Below are positions 5,535 through 9,965 of a stretch of 9,965 bases of DNA, one piece after another. The translations under genes and the position numbers were made by a program. Under the pieces are notes generated by a model that had not been told where the DNA came from, ran no database searches, and saw only the letters and a list, made by a program, of their open reading frames with translations. Positions within the stretch are counted from its first letter, which is position 1. Each line of letters opens with the position of its first letter. This stretch comes from Acidaminococcus fermentans (lineage in GTDB: Bacteria; Bacillota_C; Negativicutes; Acidaminococcales; Acidaminococcaceae): the NCBI GenBank assembly GCA_004555735.1, contig SFHH01000067.1:1-9965 (forward strand), given 5' to 3'.

Positions 5535-6953
5535 ATGAGCACATCACGCCGCATCATCCTTTCCCTGCTGGGCCCGGTAATCTACCTGCTGGTCAGCATG
5601 GGAGGAGCTTCAGCCTTGACCGTAAAGGGAGCCCAGGCAGTAGGGGTTTCCCTCTGGATGGTATTCTGGTGGGTCACCCGCCCGGTGGACATCACGACCA
5701 CCGCATTTGTCCCAGTAGCTTGTAATGCACTTTTCAATATCGTTCCTATGGGAGCGCTTGTTTCCCAGTATTCCAACCCCAGTATCATCTTGGTGTTCAG
5801 TTCCACCCTGCTGACTCTGCCGTGGGCGAAGATCGGCCTGGACCAGCGGGTCGCTCTGAAATGCCTGTCCGTCATCGGGCCTTCCATGCGGTCTCAGATC
5901 ATTGTCTGGTCCATTTTCCCCATTCTGTTCTCCACCGTACTTCCCAACGTAGTAGTGGTGGCACTCTTTACTCCTATCGCCATCGCTATGCTGAAAGCGG
6001 CCGGCTATGATGGAAAGAGTGCGGCAGCAGCTCCGATCCTCTGTGCCATCGGCTGGTGTGCCGGGATCGGCGGTGTCGGGACTCCTGTAGGCGGCGCCAT
6101 GAACGTGGTGGCTATCGCCCTGCTGGAAAAGACCACCGGTCATGAATTCCTGTTCATGGACTGGGTCAGCCACATCGCTCCTTATCTGATCTTTACGTCC
6201 ATCACCTGCATCATCGGCGAACTGATGCTGCCCCAGGAAGTCAAATCCCTGGAAGGGACGAAAGAATATTTCACGGAAGCTTACGAAGCATTGGGACCCA
6301 TGAAACGGACGGAAAAAATCAGTATGGCTCTGTTCGTGATTGCCCTGATCGGATCCTTCCTGCGTCCGCTGTATGCTTCCCTCCTCCCGGGTCTGGTCCC
6401 TGCTTTCCTGTATGCCATCCTGGGTTTCCTGGGATTCTTCATCACCGGCGATGACGGCAAACCCCTGGTGGATTGGGATTATGTCCAGAAACACATGCTG
6501 TGGGGCATGATGATCCTCTTTGCCGGCGGCCTGGCCATGGGGAACCTGCTGGGCGCTTCCGGAGCCAACAAGGCCATTGCCGAACTGATCGCTAGCCAGA
6601 TGCACATGCCTCCGGGCCTGCCTATGATCATTGCCATCACGGTGTTTGCCGTGGCAGTGTCCGAATCCACGAACTCCACCGTGTCGGCTGCTGTAGTGGT
6701 CCCCATTGTCATCACCTATACCCAGAGAGCCGGCCTGCCGCTGATGCCCTATTTCTTCATCACGGCCATGGCTTACAACTCTGAATTCCTGCTACCGGTC
6801 AGCGTCCGTGCCATTACCTGCGGGAACGGGCTGGATCCCAATGTGCAGATGAAACGGGGGATCCCCATCATGCTGATCCGTGCTTTGAGCGTCATCGTCG
6901 TAGGCTATATCTGCCTGCAGATCCCGGCTTTCTCCCAAGTAGGGAGCTTGTAA
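5535..6953 (+). CDS. DASS/SLC13-family anion (dicarboxylate-type) transporter
   Basis: The 472-residue product is strongly hydrophobic, with roughly 10-12 membrane segments and no large soluble domain. It has the two-repeat layout of the divalent anion:Na+ symporter family. Repeat 1 has PNVVVVALFTPI (137-148) followed by GGVGTPVGGAMN (179-190). Repeat 2 has SESTNSTVSAAVVVPI (376-391), then FLLPVSVRA and GNGLD near 418-434. In well-studied members these helical-hairpin loops hold SNT motifs that bind Na+ and a carboxylate; here they read PNV and TNST, so both are variant. It should import an organic anion across the inner membrane. The gene starts a plus-strand pair with the CoA-acylating aldehyde dehydrogenase 60 nt downstream, so the substrate is probably the acid which that pathway reduces. 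Succinate is the simplest guess; a sulfonate such as sulfoacetate is an alternative. Confidence 0.85.
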   Translation: MSTSRRIILSLLGPVIYLLVSMGGASALTVKGAQAVGVSLWMVFWWVTRPVDITTTAFVPVACNALFNIVPMGALVSQYSNPSIILVFSSTLLTLPWAKIGLDQRVALKCLSVIGPSMRSQIIVWSIFPILFSTVLPNVVVVALFTPIAIAMLKAAGYDGKSAAAAPILCAIGWCAGIGGVGTPVGGAMNVVAIALLEKTTGHEFLFMDWVSHIAPYLIFTSITCIIGELMLPQEVKSLEGTKEYFTEAYEALGPMKRTEKISMALFVIALIGSFLRPLYASLLPGLVPAFLYAILGFLGFFITGDDGKPLVDWDYVQKHMLWGMMILFAGGLAMGNLLGASGANKAIAELIASQMHMPPGLPMIIAITVFAVAVSESTNSTVSAAVVVPIVITYTQRAGLPLMPYFFITAMAYNSEFLLPVSVRAITCGNGLDPNVQMKRGIPIMLIRALSVIVVGYICLQIPAFSQVGSL

Positions 6954-6998
6954 CCAACATCACCCTATAATCGGTTATTGATAGAAACTTACAGATGT

Positions 6999-7006
6999 GA
7001 AAGGAG
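6999..7006 (+). promoter_or_regulatory. Ribosome binding site deciding the start at 7014
   Basis: GAAAGGAG ends 7 nt before ATG 7014. An in-frame start at 6978 would read through this site and add twelve residues unlike the family N-terminus, so 7014 is preferred. Confidence 0.75.
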
Positions 7007-7013
7007 TTTTACC

Positions 7014-8384
7014 ATGAGTACTGTTGAAGAACTGATTGAACGGAGCCGTGCGGCTCAGCAAAAATTCGAATTCGCCACCCAGGAACAGGTGGATGCAGCG
7101 GCCAAAGCCATCTGCAAGAGCATCTATGACAATGCAGAACGGCTGGGCAAACTGGCTGTAGTAGATTCCCGCATGGGTAAAGTGGAAGATAAGATCTCCA
7201 AATGCCGGGCGAAATCTTCCTTGATCTGGGAAGATCTGAAAGATAAGAAATCTGTGGGCATCGTCGGGAAAGACGAAGCCAAACGGCTGTACAAGGTGGC
7301 CAAACCCATGGGTGTGGTGGCTTCCATCATCCCTTCCACCAACCCGGTTGTGACTCCCATGAGCAATGCGGCCTTTGCCCTGAAGACCCGCAATTCCATC
7401 ATCTTCGCTCCCCATCCCCGGGGCATCCAGTGCTGCCATGAATGTGTCAAACTGTTCCGCGAAGCTTTGAAAGGGTTGGGCTTCCCAGAAGATCTGGTAC
7501 TGGAAGTGGATGAAGTCTCCATGGAAAACAGCAACAAGCTGATGCAGCTGGCGGATGTGATCGTAGCTACCGGCGGTATGGGCATGGTCAAAGCTGCTTA
7601 TTCCAGCGGGAAGCCGGCCTACGGCGTAGGCCAGGGCAATGTCCAGTGCATCGTGGACAGCGATGCGGATATCCAGAAAGCTGCCGCGGACATCGTCCTG
7701 GGCAGAGGCTTCGATTACGGCCTGATCTGCCTGGGCGAACAGACTGCCTATATCCCCGCTGCTAAATTCGAGGAATTCCTGGAAGCTTTCCGGGCGGCCG
7801 GTGCCTATTATGTAGATGATCCCAAAGAAGTGGATATCGTCCGCAAAGGACTGTTCCCGGAAGCCGGCGGTCCTATCAGCCGGAAGATCGTAGGCCTGAG
7901 CCCGGCTAAGATCGCCGAAATCATCGGGCTCCCCGGTGTGCCGGAAGATGCCCGTGTGCTGGCGGTACGGGGAACCAAACCGGGTCGGGGCGATGACCTG
8001 AACCGGGAAAAGATGTGCCCGGTGATTAATATCATCCCCTATGAAGGGAGCTTTGAAGATGCGGTCAATATGGCTCTGATCAACCTGGATTACGAAGGGA
8101 AGGGTCACAGTGTGGCTGTCCACTCCAATACTCCGGAACATGTGGAATATGCGGCCCTGCACTGCCCGGTGTCCCGGCTGATCGTCAACCAGCCTGCCGG
8201 CACCACCGGCGGCGGCAGCCCCACCAACGGTTTCACAGCCACCACCACACTGGGCTGCGGTTCCTGGGGCAACAATAGCTTCAGTGGCAACTTTACCTAT
8301 AAGCTGCTGATGAACCTGACACGGGTAGGCTATCCTCTGGATCAATCCTACCTGCCGGATCCGGCCAAAGCCTGGGAAGACTGA
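7014..8384 (+). CDS. CoA-acylating aldehyde dehydrogenase (SucD / AdhE N-domain / acylating sulfoacetaldehyde dehydrogenase type)
   Basis: This 456-residue cytosolic enzyme interconverts an acyl-CoA and its aldehyde with NAD(P)H. It aligns along its length with the aldehyde dehydrogenase half of AdhE and with stand-alone SucD. Landmarks are GKVEDK (55-60), IIPSTNPVVTP (105-115), LKTRNSIIFAPHPR (123-136), ATGGMGMVKAAYSSGKPAYG (185-204) and GVGQGNV (204-210). The catalytic thiol is Cys239 in LICLGEQ, where relatives often read ICxSEQ, and LGCGSWGNNS lies near the C-terminus. It follows the transporter by 60 nt and shares its promoter. With the CoA-transferases and iron dehydrogenases nearby it fits succinyl-CoA to succinate semialdehyde, but databases often label close relatives acylating sulfoacetaldehyde dehydrogenase. 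Substrate is unresolved. The long antisense open frame across it is a codon-bias shadow. Confidence 0.9.
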   Translation: MSTVEELIERSRAAQQKFEFATQEQVDAAAKAICKSIYDNAERLGKLAVVDSRMGKVEDKISKCRAKSSLIWEDLKDKKSVGIVGKDEAKRLYKVAKPMGVVASIIPSTNPVVTPMSNAAFALKTRNSIIFAPHPRGIQCCHECVKLFREALKGLGFPEDLVLEVDEVSMENSNKLMQLADVIVATGGMGMVKAAYSSGKPAYGVGQGNVQCIVDSDADIQKAAADIVLGRGFDYGLICLGEQTAYIPAAKFEEFLEAFRAAGAYYVDDPKEVDIVRKGLFPEAGGPISRKIVGLSPAKIAEIIGLPGVPEDARVLAVRGTKPGRGDDLNREKMCPVINIIPYEGSFEDAVNMALINLDYEGKGHSVAVHSNTPEHVEYAALHCPVSRLIVNQPAGTTGGGSPTNGFTATTTLGCGSWGNNSFSGNFTYKLLMNLTRVGYPLDQSYLPDPAKAWED

Positions 8385-8422
8385 GGCTGTATCCGGAAAG
8401 GCTGACCTCCTTTTCTCCATAG

Positions 8423-8461
8423 GCATCCCTTCCACGTCCCCCTTTTCGGTGGAAGGGATGC
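8423..8461. repeat. Perfect 13-bp inverted repeat with 13-nt C/T-rich loop
   Basis: GCATCCCTTCCAC (8423-8435) and GTGGAAGGGATGC (8449-8461) are perfect complements. The hairpin begins 38 nt after the stop of the aldehyde dehydrogenase. No T-run follows on either strand, so it is not a standard intrinsic terminator. It could protect the 3' end of the transcript or be a small repetitive palindrome. It stands immediately before a second hairpin at 8494-8523. Confidence 0.6.
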
Positions 8462-8487
8462 ACGGTGAAGAATCTTCGCCAATCCAT

Positions 8488-8545
8488 CAAGAAGACCTGC
8501 TGCAGGATGCGCTGCGGCAGGTCTCTTGCCATTTGTCTTTTTTTT
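8488..8545 (+). terminator. Probable terminator of the transporter/aldehyde dehydrogenase transcript
   Basis: GACCTGCTGCAG (8494-8505) pairs with CTGCGGCAGGTC (8512-8523), with one T-G wobble and a six-base loop. The stem can extend outward through CAAGA/TCTTG (8488-8492 and 8524-8528) with a bulge. A run of eight T residues occupies 8538-8545. The T-run starts about 9 nt after the stem rather than directly, so termination is likely but may be imperfect. Confidence 0.55.
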
Positions 8546-8630
8546 CGATACTATAATTGTGAACAAATCATTTACGGTTTTAAGGCTTAATCTATGGTAA
8601 AATAATATAGAAAAACATGACCTGAGTCAC
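8546..8630 (+). promoter_or_regulatory. AT-rich promoter region of the IclR gene
   Basis: The sequence turns sharply AT-rich here. TATAAT at 8552-8557 has only TTGCCA, 20 bp upstream, as a partner. TAATAT at 8603-8608 has TTAAGG, 17 bp upstream, as a weak -35. An imperfect dyad TGAC-CTGA-GTCA lies at 8618-8629. Exact promoter choice is uncertain. Confidence 0.35.
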
Positions 8631-8667
8631 ATTTGCGACAGACCGGAGAGAATTTGTAGGACAGACC
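8631..8667 (+). repeat. Direct repeat ATTTG-n-GACAGACC upstream of the IclR gene
   Basis: ATTTGCGACAGACC (8631-8644) recurs as ATTTGTAGGACAGACC (8652-8667), with the GACAGACC cores 23 bp apart. The second copy ends 18 nt before the TTG start and 3 nt before the Shine-Dalgarno run. This position suits an autoregulatory operator or a translational control element. The repeat is seen; the function is inferred. Confidence 0.4.
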
Positions 8668-8670
8668 AAC

Positions 8671-8678
8671 GAGGGGGA
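8671..8678 (+). promoter_or_regulatory. Ribosome binding site supporting the TTG start at 8686
   Basis: GAGGGGGA lies 7 nt before TTG 8686. No ATG near the start has a comparable site, and starting later would cut into the helix-turn-helix domain. Confidence 0.65.
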
Positions 8679-8685
8679 TTACAGA

Positions 8686-9471
8686 TTGGAACAGAAATCA
8701 AAATACGCTTCTGGGAATAAGAGCGTCAGTAAGACTTTGGCGATTTTATCCCTTTTTTCAGAAGGGGAACGGATGCTCCGGACTTCCGAGATCGCAGACC
8801 GGCTGCAGATGAATATCAGCACCGTGTCCCGGCATCTGAATACCCTGCTGGATGGGGGATTCCTCCAGCGGGATGATGCTACCGGGTATTATTACCCTGG
8901 GATGGAGATCATAACCCTGGCAGGGGTGGCCCTGAAAAATAAAAGCATTTACCGCCATGCCTATCCGGAGCTGCAGCAGTTGTCTTTTAATATGAAGGTG
9001 TTGAGCCATCTGGGGATCCCTGATGGGCTGGATGTGGTCCACCTGGTCTGCTGCTGCTGCGAAGACAAGACAGAAATGCTCTTTCCTCTGGGGCATCGGC
9101 AGCCCTTGTACTGTTCGGCCATGGGGCGGGTTATGCTGGCGTATCTGCCGGAAGAAGAGGCGCTGCGGATCCTGAAGGCCAGCGATCTGCAGAAGTATAC
9201 GCCGGAAACCCAGACGGACCTGCGGGGGTTGATGGAAACCCTGAAGACCATCCGGAAAAAAGGCTACTGTGCCAACAACAACCAGCTGCATATGGGCAGA
9301 GGGTCCATTGCAGCCCCTATCTTTGACTGGACCCGGAGGCCTGTGGGAGCCATCAGCATCTCCACCCAGAGCCATCGGATCCTGGCCCAGGTGGATGAGG
9401 AGCGGTTCGCCCGTACGGTCACTCTGGTGGCCGGGAAGATCTCCGGCAAACTGGGATATTATCCAGAATGA
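8686..9471 (+). CDS. IclR-family transcriptional regulator (TTG start)
   Basis: The 261-residue protein has the IclR architecture. The N-terminal winged helix-turn-helix includes SVSKTLAILSLF (13-24) and RTSEIADRLQMNISTVSRHL (32-51). A C-terminal effector domain runs from about 75, with PLYCSAMGRVMLAYL (140-154) and GRGSIAAPIFDWTRRPVGAIS (205-225). IclR proteins bind as dimers or tetramers to palindromic operators and respond to small organic acids or CoA-pathway intermediates. It lies downstream of the transporter/acylating dehydrogenase pair, behind its own promoter region, so a local pathway regulator is likely. An oddity is four consecutive cysteines, Cys122-125 (CCCC, coded by four TGC at 9049-9060), in the effector domain, with further Cys143 and Cys195. 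Metal or redox sensing is possible but unsupported by family precedent known to me. Confidence 0.9.
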   Translation: MEQKSKYASGNKSVSKTLAILSLFSEGERMLRTSEIADRLQMNISTVSRHLNTLLDGGFLQRDDATGYYYPGMEIITLAGVALKNKSIYRHAYPELQQLSFNMKVLSHLGIPDGLDVVHLVCCCCEDKTEMLFPLGHRQPLYCSAMGRVMLAYLPEEEALRILKASDLQKYTPETQTDLRGLMETLKTIRKKGYCANNNQLHMGRGSIAAPIFDWTRRPVGAISISTQSHRILAQVDEERFARTVTLVAGKISGKLGYYPE

Positions 9472-9476
9472 AGATA

Positions 9477-9533
9477 AGGCTGTGGAAGCGTCTGACGGTC
9501 GTCCGTCAGTCCTGTTTCCACAGCCTGTTTTTT
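9477..9533 (+). terminator. Strong intrinsic terminator after the IclR gene
   Basis: The outer arms AGGCTGTGGAA (9477-9487) and TTCCACAGCCT (9516-9526) are perfect. Inside them CTGACGG (9492-9498) and CCGTCAG (9503-9509) enclose the tetraloop TCGT. TTTTTT follows at 9528-9533. The minus strand has no T-run beyond the stem, so the hairpin mainly serves the plus-strand gene, though it may slow transcription from the opposing CoA-transferase. Confidence 0.85.
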
Positions 9534-9545
9534 GGTGAGAGTCCG

Positions 9546-9965
9546 TTATTTCATGGAGCCTGTTTGCAAGTATTTCAGATGCCAGGAAAAGGCTTTTTCC
9601 AGTACATGGGGGGTATGCTTTCCCTTGGCAGAGGCATAGGCCTCCTGATAATATTCTTCCAACATGGGTCTATAATCTGGATGGGCACAGTGCTCGATCA
9701 GGACCTTGGCCCGTTCTTTAGGGGTCAGCCAGCGCAGGTCGGCAATGCCCTGTTCGGTGACGATGACATCCACATCATGTTCCGTCTGGTCCACGTGGCT
9801 GACAAAGGGGACGATGGAGGAAATGGCGCCATGTTTGGCCACGGATTCAGAGGCGAAGATGCTGATCCGGGCATTCCGGGCAAAATCGCCGCTGCCGCCC
9901 AATCCATTCATCATGGCAGTCCCATCGATGTGGGTGGAATTCACATTTCCGTACAGATCCACTTC
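9546..9965 (-). CDS. Succinate/propionate-type CoA-transferase (acetyl-CoA hydrolase/transferase family), C-terminal part
   Basis: The frame is open to the window edge and ends at TAA (9548-9546), giving the last 139 residues of a protein usually near 500 residues. Typical motifs of the succinyl-CoA:acetate or propionyl-CoA:succinate group (Cat1, AarC, YgfH) are present: EVDLYGNVNSTH at the edge, MMNGLGGSGDFARNA, VSHVDQTEHDVDVIVTEQG and a C-terminal CAHPDYRPMLEEYY. It would swap CoA between succinate and acetate or propionate. It is a different branch from the CoA-transferase at 1-657. The catalytic glutamate lies outside the window. The gene converges on the IclR gene. Confidence 0.88.
   Translation of the reverse strand, partial: EVDLYGNVNSTHIDGTAMMNGLGGSGDFARNARISIFASESVAKHGAISSIVPFVSHVDQTEHDVDVIVTEQGIADLRWLTPKERAKVLIEHCAHPDYRPMLEEYYQEAYASAKGKHTPHVLEKAFSWHLKYLQTGSMK

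Noticed and set aside
5255..5557. 100-codon open frame on the minus strand in the divergent intergenic region
   Set aside because: It covers the promoter, dyads and ribosome binding site of the transporter, and its product resembles no known family. A small Cys-containing protein cannot be fully excluded, but support is lacking.
5610..6605. 331-codon open frame on the minus strand across the transporter gene
   Set aside because: The translation is a charged, His/Gln-rich shadow of a membrane protein gene; no start signals or motifs.
6948..6971. TTGTAA and TATAAT between the transporter and aldehyde dehydrogenase genes
   Set aside because: The spacing is only 12 bp, too short for a sigma70 promoter. 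The two genes are better read as one transcript.
6975..8435. 486-codon open frame on the minus strand across the whole aldehyde dehydrogenase gene
   Set aside because: It mirrors a clear conserved enzyme on the plus strand, has low-complexity shadow composition rich in His, Gln and Asp, and shows no recognisable domain. Codon bias of the real gene explains it.
1..9965. CRISPR arrays, tRNA or rRNA genes, insertion sequences or phage genes
   Set aside because: No regularly spaced repeats, cloverleaf sequences, transposase motifs or integrase-like proteins were seen by eye on either strand.

Overview
The window reads as a chromosomal metabolic region of an anaerobic, fermentative Firmicute. It has moderate GC, strong AGGAGG-type ribosome binding sites, CoA-transferases, a CoA-acylating aldehyde dehydrogenase and two iron-type alcohol dehydrogenases. 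Protein style and codon use (many CGG Arg and CTG Leu codons) suggest Negativicutes such as Acidaminococcus or a relative, but this is an impression and no marker gene is present to prove it.

Layout. Positions 1-657 (+) hold the C-terminal half of a 4-hydroxybutyrate-type CoA-transferase whose usual catalytic glutamate position reads glycine. Positions 820-1992 (+) encode a YqhD/BdhA-type iron alcohol dehydrogenase behind its own promoter candidate. A three-gene minus-strand operon follows: a second iron alcohol dehydrogenase (5217-4066), a MoxR-type AAA+ ATPase (4047-3247) and a CoxE-like VWA protein (3245-2049). It converges on the first dehydrogenase across a shared hairpin at 2000-2054. 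A 317-bp divergent regulatory region (5218-5534) carries a strong sigma70-like promoter, several dyads and a structured leader. It drives a plus-strand pair: a DASS/SLC13-type anion transporter (5535-6953) and a CoA-acylating aldehyde dehydrogenase (7014-8384). A 301-bp spacer with two hairpins precedes an IclR-family regulator with a TTG start (8686-9471), closed by a strong terminator. Positions 9546-9965 (-) hold the C-terminus of a succinate/propionate-type CoA-transferase.

How the genes may work together. A carboxylate would enter through the DASS carrier, be activated by CoA transfer, be reduced to the aldehyde by the acylating dehydrogenase, and then to the alcohol by an iron dehydrogenase, with the IclR protein sensing a pathway compound. 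For succinate this is the Clostridium kluyveri logic: succinate, succinyl-CoA, succinate semialdehyde, 4-hydroxybutyrate, 4-hydroxybutyryl-CoA. Both CoA-transferase types at the window ends fit that scheme. The substrate is not proven, and another acid such as sulfoacetate is possible. The unusual part is the MoxR/VWA pair, a chaperone-like module that in other systems matures or activates metalloenzymes, placed in one operon directly behind an iron alcohol dehydrogenase.
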